Origin: Metaphire vulgaris
Taxonomy: Eukaryota > Annelida > Clitellata > Crassiclitellata > Megascolecidae
Assembly (NCBI GenBank): GCA_018105865.1
Contig: CM030861.1
Span: 2,069,984 to 2,133,983, forward strand
DNA length: 64,000 nucleotides
Direction: 5' to 3'
The position numbers and the translations under genes are program-made. Shown here in pieces: positions 31,801 to 41,987 of this stretch (within the stretch, counting starts at the first letter, position 1; each line of letters starts with the position of its first letter). The notes under the pieces were generated by a model, which had not been told where the DNA came from, searched no databases, and saw only the letters and a program-made list of their open reading frames with translations.

Positions 31801-33259
31801 TCAGTGTATATATATAATAGGCTATATGTCCTCCAAATTTACCACCCCCAAATCCAATTCCTGGCTACGCCTCTTGGTGGCAACTTATTAGCATGGGTCT
31901 AACTGTATTTCATACACCTGGACTAGTCTAGTTGCTCTAAATGAGGACACTAAAGTACAGGGCAGTTGGAGGACCAGGCATTCAAAAGGGGGCACGGGCC
32001 CCCTTTGGAGCCGCCTTTGACAGTGAATAACCTATTGGGCGAAACCGGCGATTTTGAGTAATTTTAAAAGTTCATCTTTAATTTCAATATGTAGGCTATA
32101 GACTGTTATAGAAACTACTAGTAATCAACCCGTCATTGCGTAGAAGACGATATTGATAATTTTATATAAGCTTACATATGTGAATCTTAGTGCCATAAAT
32201 AAAGTTGCTTTTATTGTCAACTTTAACAGCTAGGACGAGATTCTAAATACATTCGCCAGATGGCAAATACTGTAGTTGCTTTTATTTCGTTCATACTTGA
32301 AAGGGGGCAATCATTGAATAATCAATGAAAACCTAGGCAGCAACTGTTCCTTTTCAGACCCTCCAAAATTGCAGTCGTTTTGTGTTAACAACAAACGGTG
32401 TTAAACACACAAAAATATTCAAATGACGCTTTGCCGCAAATTTAGCTGAAAAGAATCTTTAATCCTAAGGCTCTAAAAGTTTTAATCTTAGACTGTCTCT
32501 AATATTAGGCTTAAACAGCTAGGCTATTACGGTACTAGCCAAATTGTATGGTGCTACTGTAATAATTAGTCGATTACACTTATTCGTTTTCTCTCAATAT
32601 TTTCTCAGATTTTACCGACAGTCTATTTTTGGTTGGGGATTCGAGCCTATAGAGGCTAATAGAAGTTTGCACGTATGCCTATGAGGCCTAATTGTATTAG
32701 GCCTACACAGTGGCGGCTCCCCGTGGGGTCTGGGGGCCCGTGACCCGTATTGAACCATGCCCTCCCCCCAGTGGCCCTCCCTGTTGGGACCTTATACTTA
32801 CTACTACATACCTATCAACAAATGGTTGGCGCCCGAGCTTAGAAGTTGCCACCCCAACGCCACCCCCACCCCCCCAACTGGCCAAATCCTGGAGCCGCCA
32901 CTGGGCCTACACGCAGTGATTAGGCCTGATTAAAATGGGCCCGCTATTAGTTTGCTGTTAACTCCGACACGCTGCCTTTATGACTATCATGGGCGTCCGG
33001 TTGGGGGGGGGGTGCAAGGGGTCGCAATTGGACCCCTGAAAAAACTGTGGAGTTTTGAAAAAAGTAAACTTAATTGTTTCTTTCGTCACAAAACCTTGTT
33101 TTGCACCCTCTGGAAAAAATTTCTTTCTTTCGTCACAAGATCCAGTTTTGCACACCCCCCCTCTGGAAACATTTCTGCGGACGCCCATGATGACTAATTT
33201 TGTAATGAAATCAGAGTGAATCTCTCCTGTTCACTTACCTTCGAATGCTGAAATTCCAT
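28850..33259 (-). CDS. Unrecognised protein, about 714 residues, two coding exons (2124 + 21 bp)
   Basis: Not recognised. Coding exons are 33259-33239 and 30973-28850 on the minus strand. The small exon gives ATG and MEFQHSK, with two in-frame stops (TAA TAA) 45-50 bp upstream, and ends AAG|GTAAGT. The large exon follows a strong acceptor, TGCTTTCTTTCAG. Joined in phase 0, the N-terminus continues LELYKESIAVIAKTD, then RKLLFEDPRLTKLQRTAAAM, which looks helical and charged. Most of the rest is Ser/Thr/Asn/Arg-rich and probably disordered, with three tandem SRTQNG repeats (two spaced by RTTGS) near residue 250 and a basic His-rich stretch near the C-terminus. No transmembrane segment or enzyme motif is seen. 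The exon's full openness over 707 codons supports a real gene. Further 5' exons cannot be excluded. Confidence 0.7.
30166..30270 (-). repeat. Coding tandem repeat SRTQNG(RTTGS)
   Basis: Three units, of 33-36 bp, containing GTGTGCGCGACAAACTTCC-type plus-strand sequence, in frame in the unrecognised minus-strand gene. Confidence 0.9.
31023..31281. mobile_element. hAT-type MITE, GGCGTAAA(A)C family
   Basis: Ends CATGGGCGTAAAACAC and GGTTTACGCCACTG; flanks agcacaat and cccacaat (6 of 8). Lies in the intron of the minus-strand gene, 49 bp from its acceptor. Confidence 0.8.
31313..31347 (+). repeat. (CGCT)n/(CGCA)n microsatellite
   Basis: Tandem GCTC/CGCT then GCAC/CGCA units. Confidence 0.92.
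31569..31876. mobile_element. Nested hAT-type MITE, CAGGGGCGTAGCGACG family
   Basis: Starts CAGGGGCG, is interrupted after 8 bp, resumes CAGGGGCGTAGCGACG and ends GGCTACGCCTCTTG. Perfect 8-bp duplication GTGGCAAC. Confidence 0.88.
31577..31745. mobile_element. Doubly nested hAT-type MITE, CAGTGTTTAATCTAG family
   Basis: Left end slightly altered (CAGGCCGGGTTTAATCTAGG), right end CTAGATTTAACACTG. Perfect 8-bp duplication CAGGGGCG, which is the first 8 bp of its host element. Confidence 0.86.
32028..32707. other. Intronic sequence, no gene recognised
   Basis: AT-rich. Contains one CGCCAGATGG motif at 32252-32265 shared with the composite hAT elements, suggesting an old fragment. Confidence 0.45.
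32708..32903. mobile_element. hAT-type MITE, CAGTGGCGGCTCC family
   Basis: Ends CAGTGGCGGCTCC and GGAGCCGCCACTG; perfect 8-bp duplication GGCCTACA. Confidence 0.94.
32988..33189. mobile_element. hAT-type MITE, CATGGGCGTCCG family
   Basis: Ends CATGGGCGTCCGG and CGGACGCCCATG; flanks atgactat and atgactaa (7 of 8). Ends 50 bp downstream of the donor of the unrecognised minus-strand gene. Confidence 0.92.
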
Positions 33260-33499
33260 TAACGGAGCAAGCGGCTGGATTGACCAGAGAGCGGTTACAA
33301 GTTATTAGACGATGATGGTGTGTGATGCAGTCCGTTTGTCCGACAAAGACCGCCTTTGTCCTGGGATATCCTGACAGCTGCCTGCTTCAAACCTTGAGAC
33401 TTGTTTTACAATATTAGAACCTCCAAGTGCACGTCATTCCTCACTCAGTGTCCTTTAATTAAGCTGCTCTTCAACGTCTGCCCCTCCGTTCCTCAAGGC

Positions 33500-33560
33500 T
33501 TTACAGAGAGCGTCGCTGTCTTGGGATTGGCTGAATTTCTCGACCAATCAGCGTCGTCGT
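33500..33560 (-). promoter_or_regulatory. Possible promoter of the minus-strand gene (two CCAAT boxes)
   Basis: ATTGG at 33526-33530 and CCAAT at 33544-33548 form an inverted pair in a GC-richer patch about 270 bp upstream of the proposed start codon. No TATA box is evident. Weak evidence. Confidence 0.3.
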
Positions 33561-33674
33561 CGTCTGTTGAACTCTAACAGGTGATAAGAGACACGTGTTG
33601 AATCCGATACCAGAGATAATGGCAACCGCCTTCGAAGAGCGTTCGTTTCTTTCTTCTTCTTTAATTAGCCGACA

Positions 33675-33780
33675 AGTCGAGATGCTGTAATGTAATGTAA
33701 TGTAATAAGCCTGATTAATATAGCGCTTGTATGCACCTAGGCCTACCTGTTTCATACAAATTACATTTTCTCATCCTGAA
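33675..33780 (-). mobile_element. LINE/SINE 3' fragment with TGTAA tail
   Basis: A TGTAATGTAATG tail precedes 'taatatagcgcttgtatgc', the same architecture as the LINE end at 23604. Confidence 0.5.
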
Positions 33781-34120
33781 TTCCTTTTTGACCTGCCAAT
33801 AATTTTCAATTTGCATTTGATAGGTAAAATATGTATTATTGTATTATTATGTATCATGTTTTTACCTTGCGTTTTGCCAAGGTGGATTTAATCTTGCATT
33901 GTATTGTATTGTAATTGTGTGTGTGTTTCCGTGACCAACCGCTTGTTGTACGTGTATAATTAATGGCCCTTTCTCAGCCTTGTTTCAATTAATTCTAATT
34001 AATTAATTAATAACTTCGGTGTTTAATTTCGAGTTTCGAACAAATTTGGGGGAAGCAGGGAAGTCCGGGGGCCATGCCCCAATTGAATGCTTGACCCTGG
34101 AGGCCGTCATACTTTAGTGC

Positions 34121-34240
34121 ACTCATTGTATGCAACTGGACTAGCCTAGTCCAGGTTTATGAAAAATAGTTGGCCCCTATGCTTAGAATTGCCACCCCAA
34201 CGACCCCCCCCCCTTGCCAAATCATGGAGCAGCCGTCACT
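34121..34240. mobile_element. Decayed right half of a CAGTGGCGGCTCC-family MITE
   Basis: Shares 'gttggcccc', 'gccaccccaacg' and 'cttgccaaatc' with the intact copies; the terminus is mutated (GGAGCAGCCGTCAC). Confidence 0.65.
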
Positions 34241-34339
34241 ACCTATTGGATGTTCAGAGCTTTGCTGGAGTTAGTGATAGGTTTAACTTTAAAGACATTC
34301 ACTGCGATTGAGAAAACACTCAGTAAGGAGCGGGACCGC

Positions 34340-34650
34340 CAGTGTTTATTCTAGCCACCTTGACATTGGGAGGGGGTCAGATTTTTTTTGGGGAGGGGCA
34401 AGATCTAAGTCTCCAAAAACCTTGACAAGCAAAAAAGGTCATCCTTCCTAATATTTTTTACCCTTCTCAAATGCCCTGACAAGCAAACAAAATAGTCATC
34501 CTTATATCCCCCCCACCATCCAAAATACAAAAGCCCCTCTCGTAACACTTTTGGGGGTGAAATTTCCATCCCCCAGCCAGCATATAAAAATTGGGGGGAT
34601 TTTACAACTGGGGGGGGGATTCCCCCAGAGAAGGCCTAGAATAAACACTA
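34340..34650. mobile_element. hAT-type MITE, CAGTGTTTATTCTAG family
   Basis: Ends CAGTGTTTATTCTAGCC and GGCCTAGAATAAACACTA; flanks gggaccgc and gggacccc (7 of 8). Interior carries GACAAGCAAAAAAGGTCATC. Confidence 0.9.
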
Positions 34651-34986
34651 GGGACCCCTCAAAAGAGTGCACCTTTCTCTTTCCTCGGCTATGGATCACG
34701 GTTTCTCAATTACCCGATGCTGAGGAACGTATACGAACTGACAATGTTACGAGACAGAGTACGGCTCAGCACGCCGCTGTGTTAATTAACGCGGAAATTT
34801 CGACTCATTTGCGTAACACCCTGTGTTGCGTACACACCCCTCTCTGCCACGGGGCGATTTATGGCAGTTCGGGTGGTGGCGGTGGGGTTATGATGGTGGT
34901 GGTGAGGGTGGGTGGTTGTGGGGTGGATGGTGGTGGAGGGTGGTGAGGGTGGTGGTGAGAAATTGTCCTTGCATTACACAATGAAA

Positions 34987-35171
34987 CAGTGGCGGCTCCA
35001 GGATTTGGCAAGTGGGGGGCCGTTTGGTGGCAACTTCTAATCATGGGGGCAAAACCATTTGTTGTTTAGGTATGTAGTATTAAGTATAGGGTCCCAGAAG
35101 GGGCCCACTTGGGGGCCAGACACTAAATAGGGGCACGGGCCCCCCCGGGCCCCTCTGTGGAGCCGCCACTG
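34987..35171. mobile_element. hAT-type MITE, CAGTGGCGGCTCC family
   Basis: Ends CAGTGGCGGCTCC and GGAGCCGCCACTG; perfect 8-bp duplication CAATGAAA. A GGTGGT-rich stretch lies just upstream at 34870-34960. Confidence 0.95.
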
Positions 35172-35223
35172 CAATGAAATTCAAATTTTGGGGAATCTCC
35201 GAATCTAAGATTAGGGAAGCATC

Positions 35224-35371
35224 CAGAGGCGTAGCTGGGAATTTGATTTGGGGGTATAATGTGATTTGAGGGTGTATAAATCTTTGAAAACTTAGAAAAT
35301 CTTAAAAAGTACATCACAAATATTAAAGTAGTCTTATTTGGGGGGGGTACATATACCGATATATCCCCCTG
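35224..35371. mobile_element. hAT-type MITE, CAGAGGCGTAGC family
   Basis: Starts CAGAGGCGTAGCTGG and ends ATATCCCCCTG; perfect 8-bp duplication GAAGCATC. The left end matches the family at 38420; the right end is shortened. Confidence 0.88.
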
Positions 35372-35387
35372 GAAGCATCCTCCATTC

Positions 35388-37954
35388 CAGGGTTTCCCAA
35401 ACATTTTGGAACTGCGACCCACTTCAGCAGTTTTGTTACGTGCCACGACCCCAATCAGAACATGTACTCTATTTTTTAAAATGTATTACGCCATCTGGCG
35501 AACGTTATTTAAAAAGAATCTTCTGAGTTTTGACTAAAGTAAAGTAAAGTAAAGTAAAATCTCGTGGATTTCTATAGCGCCTTGGAAAGCAGCACAACAG
35601 TAGCTGCTTATTCTTAGGCGCTCAGCCTCTCTTAAAATAGCTATAGGAAAGGTGTGGGATCAGCCAGGCAATAGTCAATATCCGAAGGGCAGTGAGGCTA
35701 GGTTGTTACAGCTATGGCGGAAATGATTTAAGAAACAGGAAGGATTTAAGCTTAGACCTGAAGACTTGAGGAGAAAGTGCAGGAATTATAGGAAATGAGG
35801 AATTAGATTTTATTGTTTGAAAGTGTCCAAGTGTGCGAAGGGAAGCTGGGATCGAGTTCCAGAGTTCAGGTGCAGCGTATGAGAAGGCACGGTTGCAAAT
35901 TTTCAGGGATGATTGATTTAGCGGGCGTGACAGAGTGAGATGAGATGACGAACGTGTGGGTCGAGGAGGCTGAGGGATTAATAGTGACCTAAGGTAGACA
36001 GGTTTTGATGACTGAAGTGAGCTATGTGTAAGTGTTATTATCTTATATTGAATACGTTCAGTTATTTTAAGCCAATGTAATGATTTTAGTATGGGTGAAA
36101 TATGGGAGAATTTAGGTGACTTAGTAACAGCACGAGCAAGTGCATTTTGTATTGATTGCAATTTGTTGATAGAGGCTTTGGGAAGGTTATAGTAGAGGGA
36201 GTTACAATAATCTAATTTGGAGTGGACTATTGAGGTGGCAATTGTGGAGGCAGTTTTAGTATCTAGGCAAGGACGTAGGCGGCGAAGGTCACGAATATGA
36301 ACATAGCAGGCTTTTTGATAATTGGGAAATTTGTGATTCGAAGTTTAGAAAAGAATCAAATTTGAATCCTAGATTTCTAGCAGTTGGAACAGGGATTATT
36401 GTGGTGTCAGAAGCCAAAACTAGTTTAGGATTGTCAATTTTTTGAGTTGTTGGGGTAGTCCAATTAAAAGAAACTCTGTCTTAGAAGGGTTAAGAGCGAG
36501 GAGATTAGATGACATCCAAGCAGAGATTGATGAGAATGCAGATTCAAGCTCAATAATAGAAGCATTGAATGAAAGAGGTGAGAAGGAAAGGAATAGCTGA
36601 GTGTCATCGGCATAGAGTTGGTGATTTAAATTAAGGGAATTGATTAAAGATGAGAGTGGTGTAGTGTAAAGGCTGAACAGTACAGGCCCAAGAACAGATC
36701 CTTGAGGCACTCCAAAATCTACAGTGTGAGATAGAGAAATTTGGCTAAGACAGGACACTTGAAAAGACCGGGATTTAAGATAAGATGAAAACCAGTTATG
36801 AGCTATTTCAGATATTCCAAACCAGAGAGAGAGAGTCGTTCGAGCAGAATTTTGTGATCTATAGTATCAAATGCAGCAGAGAGGTCAAGGAGACAAAGGC
36901 CAGTAACTTGTCGGAGACCAATTGGTTAAGAGTCTGTCATGAATGTAGGCGAGAACGGTTTCAGTTGAGTGATGTTTAGTGTAGGCAGACTGATGAGCAT
37001 TATATAGCGAGTTATTTGAAAGGTGTTCGGTCAGTCTAGAAAGCACAATTTTCTCAGTAAGTTTTGATAGAAGTGAAAGATTTGAGATGGGGCGATAGTT
37101 ATTAAGATCTTCTCTGTCAAGACCAGGCTTTTTAGGAGAGGAATGACAAAAGAGTTTTTTGAATGAAGAAGGGAAAGTGCCTGAGGTAAGAGAGAGGTTA
37201 ATGATTCTAGTTATGATAGGCGTAAGCACGATGGCACACTGTTTGAGTAAAGAAGTAGGTATGGGATCTAGATCACATTGTTTGTTTGGGAGAGAAAGTA
37301 GCAGTTTGGATACCTCTTCATCAGTTGCAGGAGTGAAGCTGGATAAATTGCATGGGGGTTGTGGGGAGAAGGGTAATGAGGAGAGGTGGTTTGAGTAATA
37401 GTGAAAGACTAAATGGCAAATCAAAAGCTCTGATTCAATTCGAATGAAAATATGGCAATTATATTGGGTAAAATTATTTATATGGTTGCCAAAGATAAGA
37501 CAAAATGAGATAAATAGATATTGAAATTTTGTGATAATTATCTTTTTTTAAATTTTGCCAGGAACATACCTTTGTTACGCGTCTTAAAAATCTTATGAGT
37601 GTGGCAAAATCGCTTAACCGCTAGGTTCAAACCCATCGCGAGATTCCTATTGTTAGTGGAGTTTCAGAGCAAAATGGTTGGAATACGCTTTCCTTCCGAT
37701 ATTGAAAAAGATTAATTTTTAAAGTATTGTAGGCAGAGGTTCCGAAACTTTTTGGGAACTGCGAACACTTCAGGCATTTAAATTTCTTAAAACCTAAGAC
37801 TACTTTCAACTGTCAAGACTTGTGACATTGTGACGTTGGTTAGAAAATGACACATTTCAATCTAATTTCGCGCTACCCCCCGCGACCCACTAGACTGAGC
37901 CCTGCGAGTCTGCGACCCAATTTTGGGTCGCGACCCACAGTTTGGGAAACACTG
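35388..37954. mobile_element. hAT (Charlie-like ends) element split by a LINE
   Basis: Ends CAGGGTTTCCCAAACATTTTG and CAGTTTGGGAAACACTG, with TGCGACCC and GGGTCGCGACCC inside them. This is the inner component of the composite elements, here standing alone. Candidate flanks ctccattc and ccctatcc match at 5 of 8. Hosts the LINE at 35539-37406. Confidence 0.75.
35539..37406 (-). mobile_element. CR1/L2-like LINE, 5'-truncated, reverse transcriptase decayed
   Basis: Minus-strand order: NNYRPISNLSLLSKLTEKIV (fingers), GLCLLDLSAAFDTIDHKIL, VPQGSVLGPVLFSLY, YADDTQLFLSF (palm), SSNLLALNPSKTEFLLIG, SPILKSLHWLKI, and AFSYAAPELWNSIPASL then FRSKLKSFLF at the C-terminus. At least two frame changes separate these blocks. 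The catalytic Asp pair (YADD) is still present. The 3' end reads 'ggcgctatagaaatccacg' and a TTTAC tandem tail. Flanks share GACTAAA. It lacks the endonuclease half. Confidence 0.9.
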
Positions 37955-38039
37955 CCCTATCCAGCCTGTATGCAACACTGTTAACATATCATTTCAAGCG
38001 ACGCTTGTTAAAGTGCCATCGACTTTGACCCTTGCCTTA

Positions 38040-38140
38040 ATTTCTCAAACTTCAGCAGTTTTGTTACGTGCCACGACCCCAATCAGAACATGTACTCTAT
38101 TTTTTAAAATGTATTACGCCATCTGGCGAGCGTTATTCCC
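38040..38140. repeat. Duplicate of hAT interior segment
   Basis: About 86 bp almost identical to 35424-35510, one difference seen in CTGGCGAACGTT versus CTGGCGAGCGTT, outside the right end of that element. Confidence 0.85.
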
Positions 38141-38419
38141 TCGATAATTAATAATAGACTTAATAACAATATATCAAATACTATACTAATAATAATAGTA
38201 AACTCTTTTAGGTCAATTATAATTTTTTAACAAGAATTTCACTGAATCCGACTAAAACTAAGTGTATAGAGTCTCTATCCTATATGGCAAATCACAAATT
38301 CTCTAAGCATTAATATGATTTTTAAAATAATTATTATTAACCAATTCCGACTTGTCGCAATATCGTCATTTATCTGCTTGCTCATGACCTGCTCTTCGAT
38401 ATAATTATAATTAAACAGC

Positions 38420-38479
38420 CAGGGGCGTAGCGACGGAGGGGAAGGAGGTATATCGGTATATAATGTATACTCCCCACAA

Positions 38480-38514
<35 letters not shown>

Positions 38515-38643
38515 CTGCATATATAACATATATATGCATATATATATATAACATAATATATAAATTATATATAACAATATATAACAATATATACCCCCCA
38601 AAAAATTAAACCCACCCCAATCAAATTCCTGGCAACGCCTCTG
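38420..38643. mobile_element. hAT-type MITE, CAGGGGCGTAGCGACG family
   Basis: Ends CAGGGGCGTAGCGACGG and GGCAACGCCTCTG; perfect 8-bp duplication TAAACAGC. A (TA)n core lies at 38482-38595. Confidence 0.92.
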
Positions 38644-38856
38644 TAAACAGCGGCCTCTTTCATCTTGGGTGGTCAGTCAGTCTGTCGACCTGTGTTCTTT
38701 GAGTATCCAGTGGTCAGCGCAGTTACATGTGTTTCATGGACTCGAATTATCTAAGCGTTCTAACGGGAACGGTAATGCAGAGTGGTCGTGCTCTGTCTTC
38801 TATGACTGGACCCAACCCATGATGACGTAGAATCCATGATTCTATGCAACCCTGAC

Positions 38857-39051
38857 CATGGGCGTCCGCAGAAATTTTCCAGGGGGGTGCAAAACAGGGT
38901 CTTGTGACGCAAGAAATGAAAACATTTTCCAGGGTGGTGCAAAACAAGGATTCGTGACTAAAGAAACGAGTAATTTTACTTTTTCCATAACCCCGCAATT
39001 TTTCCAAGGGGTGCAATTGCATCCCCTTGCACCCCCCTCCGGACGCCCATG
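38857..39051. mobile_element. hAT-type MITE, CATGGGCGTCCG family
   Basis: Ends CATGGGCGTCCGCAG and CCGGACGCCCATG; perfect 8-bp duplication ACCCTGAC. Confidence 0.94.
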
Positions 39052-39065
39052 ACCCTGACAGCCTG

Positions 39066-39290
39066 ACATGAGCACGAGTTGGGTCCATCCATGTGTCTGG
39101 TTGGGCCTGAAATTTTCACGTCTATAGTTGGTTGATTATAGTGTTGGGTTGGGTAAGAAAATTAGTCAAGATTTAAGAAATTGTTAACGTATTAAGGTGG
39201 GTTGAGTTGGGTCAAGTAACCCCATTGCTTTCATGGGTTGGGTTGATCCTGAATCATGATGGGTTCTTTTTAAAATTGACCAATGTCCAT
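39066..39290. repeat. Dispersed repeat rich in GGGTTGGGT
   Basis: Second copy of the repeat at 14999-15225; followed directly by an (ATC)n array at 39293-39342. Confidence 0.7.
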
Positions 39291-39291
39291 G

Positions 39292-39292
<1 letters not shown>

Positions 39293-39342
<50 letters not shown>
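39293..39342 (+). repeat. (ATC)n microsatellite
   Basis: About 16 perfect units. Confidence 0.97.
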
Positions 39343-39343
<1 letters not shown>

Positions 39344-39551
39344 GACGTCATGCAAAGCAACGTGCCAAGCCTGGTATACAGCATACTATACAACATTGGC
39401 GTGACCACTGGGGAACCGGGGGTTGGGGTCCCGGCCCCCTGTTTGGATCGGGACCGGTCGCGTGAGAATCGTCCAAAACCGACGAGTAGTTAATGGGGAT
39501 AGGGGGAAGGGGGTAGCAGTAGATCGAGGAAAACGAACCAGACTGCAGACT

Positions 39552-39552
<1 letters not shown>

Positions 39553-39612
<60 letters not shown>
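39553..39612 (+). repeat. (AAT)n microsatellite
   Basis: About 19 perfect TAA/AAT units; Ile, Tyr or Asn runs in open frames are artefacts. Confidence 0.97.
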
Positions 39613-39613
<1 letters not shown>

Positions 39614-39682
39614 GCGTTTGAGATGACGACGTCGCCAAGACTTTCGGGCCGAAGTGCCACCCTGCTCTGGAATCCTGGCTGC

Positions 39683-39844
39683 CAATGGTTATTTCTAGGA
39701 TCGAAAGATTTGGGGTGTCGGTATATGTTGTGGGGTCCATCCTTGCCGAAAAAGCCTCACAAGCAAAAAAGGTAACCACAGACTCTGATTGGGGTGGGGG
39801 TGTTGGGGGTGTCGGTCTCAAATTAGGGGTGTAAAGTATCCCTG
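39683..39844. mobile_element. hAT-type MITE, CAGGGATATTTTTACACC family (reversed)
   Basis: Starts CAATGGTTATTTCTAGG and ends GGTGTAAAGTATCCCTG; perfect 8-bp duplication CTGGCTGC. Contains CACAAGCAAAAAAGG. Confidence 0.9.
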
Positions 39845-40082
39845 CTGGCTGCGCCTTCATTGCTTAACACGTCCTCTGCTGTCCGTCGCATCCTGTCTTC
39901 TGAGCAATCAACGTCTGTTATCTTGACGCCAGACAATGTCTAATTATAGCATCACAGTGCAGCATTGTTATCGGCAACATCACAGGACTGCGGTCCGAAC
40001 ACCTGTTAACCGACCGGCTTTAGCTGTTATCATCATTATTATTGCCTGAGGCGACGGGAATTTCGAAATGGAAATGGAAATG

Positions 40083-40148
<66 letters not shown>

Positions 40149-40162
40149 GCATGTATCTATGT
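40083..40162 (+). repeat. (AT)n then (GTAT)n microsatellite
   Basis: About 25 AT units followed by ATGTATGTATGCATGTA. Confidence 0.96.
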
Positions 40163-40229
40163 ATGTATAACGGCAACGCCAGACAAAAAGGTGCTATCCC
40201 AAATTTCTGGGCTCTATGGGACTTGGAGG

Positions 40230-40809
40230 CAGAGATATTTTTGCATCCCCTAACACCACCAACGCCCCTCCCCCATCTGAGAGCGCAAAACCCCTAATTT
40301 AATTTAGCTAAGATGCTATTACAACCAAACTAGCAAATAAAATAAATGTATTCCACCACAGATGCATAAGACGAATTTGGAACATTAACTATAAAGATCA
40401 CATTACAAATGATGAAATCTTAAAAAAGAGCAACTTGAATAGACTGGAAGACATTATAACAGAACGCAGACTAAGAATGATGGGACACATTCTACGACTA
40501 CCAAATGAAAGACCTGCAAAAATCGCTTTATCATGGACACCCACAAACGGAAAGAGGAAGCGAGGTCGTCCTATAAAGCTTGGAAAAGAACAATAAAAGA
40601 AGATATAAAGAAAAATAATATGACATGGGAAGAAGTCGAGATGCTATAGCGCATGACAGACAGAAATGGAGATCTATTGCTGCCCAATGTGCCTATGGCA
40701 CGAGAGGAACTAACTAACTAACTAAGATGCTATCGCTGGCCATAAGGGGAGGGAGGGGACCCCAGAATATAACAGCAACCCCAAATTGATAATCCTAGAA
40801 ATAAACCTG
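40230..40809. mobile_element. hAT-type MITE, CAGGGATATTTTTACACC family, split by a LINE
   Basis: Ends CAGAGATATTTTTGCATCC and AGAAATAAACCTG; flanks cttggagg and cctggagg (7 of 8). The LINE fragment at 40320-40721 is inserted inside. Confidence 0.88.
40320..40721 (+). mobile_element. Non-LTR retrotransposon C-terminal fragment with target duplication
   Basis: Translation in two frames gives RRIWNINYKDHITNDEIL, RRLRMMGHILRLPNE, GKRKRGRPIK and DRQKWRSIAAQCAYG, the C-terminal end of a LINE protein. Tail of TAAC units. Flanked by CTAAGATGCTAT at 40308-40319 and 40722-40733, a clean 12-bp target duplication. Confidence 0.88.
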
Positions 40810-40856
40810 CCTGGAGGTGAGGGGGAGTCGGCGTTTAACTGCCTGAAGTCCATTGT

Positions 40857-41055
40857 CATGGGCGTCCGCACATTTAGGGCAAGAGGGGCCCTTGCCCCCT
40901 CTCCCTTGAAAATACAAATGCCAATTCTACGGCGAAATTTGAACACCTTGCTAAAATATTTCCGGTAACCGTGACCATTTTGCTTTGCCCCAATAAAAAT
41001 TTCCGTATTGTCCATGTCCGTGGCTGACGTCCAAACTACCATTGACTTCAATTTC
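40857..41055. mobile_element. Partial CATGGGCGTCCG-family MITE
   Basis: Starts CATGGGCGTCCGCAC. The expected right end is not clear; 'gtattgtccatgtccg' near 41010 may be what remains. Confidence 0.5.
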
Positions 41056-41581
41056 AAGCGACTGTCGGCTGATGCCCGGTGCGTTTAATTAATACAATGG
41101 CGCTATAGAAGCTGTTAATTTAATTCGCTTGCGATTTCTTTATTTCCAGTGTAAGATACGTGTCTTCCGCTCTTCGTCCTTTCTACGCAGAGACTATAGG
41201 CCCCTACTTAGACCTATACTCAGAGTGCGATTTGTGACCTGGAGCAGTAGGGGGAGGGTTATAAAAGCAACGTCTTAAACAGAACTACACTCGTAGAACT
41301 CGAGGACGCAACCTGGAAATTCCTCGCCGGATTAATAATTATTTGACTGATAAAAACTTTATTACTAGATTATTACATGTACTCGTATGTCCGGGACGTA
41401 AATGTAAAAAATTAATTGTAATCTCCAATAACTTTTGATTTGTACTTGATACGTAATCTATGAATTATTATAAGTATATTGTATTGTACATAAGTATTTT
41501 TTGACCTTGCGTTTTATCAAGGTTGACATAATAAAGAGATTTTGCATTTTATTGTATGTATTGTATTGCTACTATTGAATG

Positions 41582-41726
41582 CCTGTCGGACCTATTGGCC
41601 AGTCATTCTTTAGTTCACTCATTCTAAGCAACTAGACTTGACCATGTTTTTGAAAATATTTGGCCCCATTTAGACATTGCCACCCCAAGCCCCCTCCCCA
41701 CTTGCCAAATCCTGGAGCCGCCACTG
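41582..41726. mobile_element. Decayed CAGTGGCGGCTCC-family MITE, right end intact
   Basis: Ends CTTGCCAAATCCTGGAGCC then GCCACTG, as the intact copies do. The left terminus was not found. Confidence 0.65.
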
Positions 41727-41987
41727 TCTCTCCGTGGGTTTCGTAAAGAGAACGCTGACGCAACTGAAACGAAAGAAGAGTTTTTATAGCGCCAGATTTT
41801 TATGGCCGTGCGTTAATGATGTGATAAAATTCAATACTTTTCACCTAATTGTCAGACGGAGAAGAACGATAAAACGAAGCTACAGTATACAAAGAATCAC
41901 GGACAACATTCACAATAGAAGCTTTTGAAACCAAGTGACCAGAATAGGTGTAAACTTCCATTAGACCTCTAAGCTGAGCCTCCCTTC

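Larger units (their letters stand above)
31520..32019. mobile_element. hAT-type MITE, CAGTGGCGGCTCC family, carrying two nested MITEs
   Basis: Ends CAGTGCCGGCTCC and GGAGCCGCCTTTG; flanks acagtgga and acagtgaa. Hosts the element at 31569-31876. Confidence 0.85.

Noticed and set aside
35539..37406. A functional reverse transcriptase gene
   Set aside because: YADD is present but the frame breaks at least twice and the 5' half is missing.
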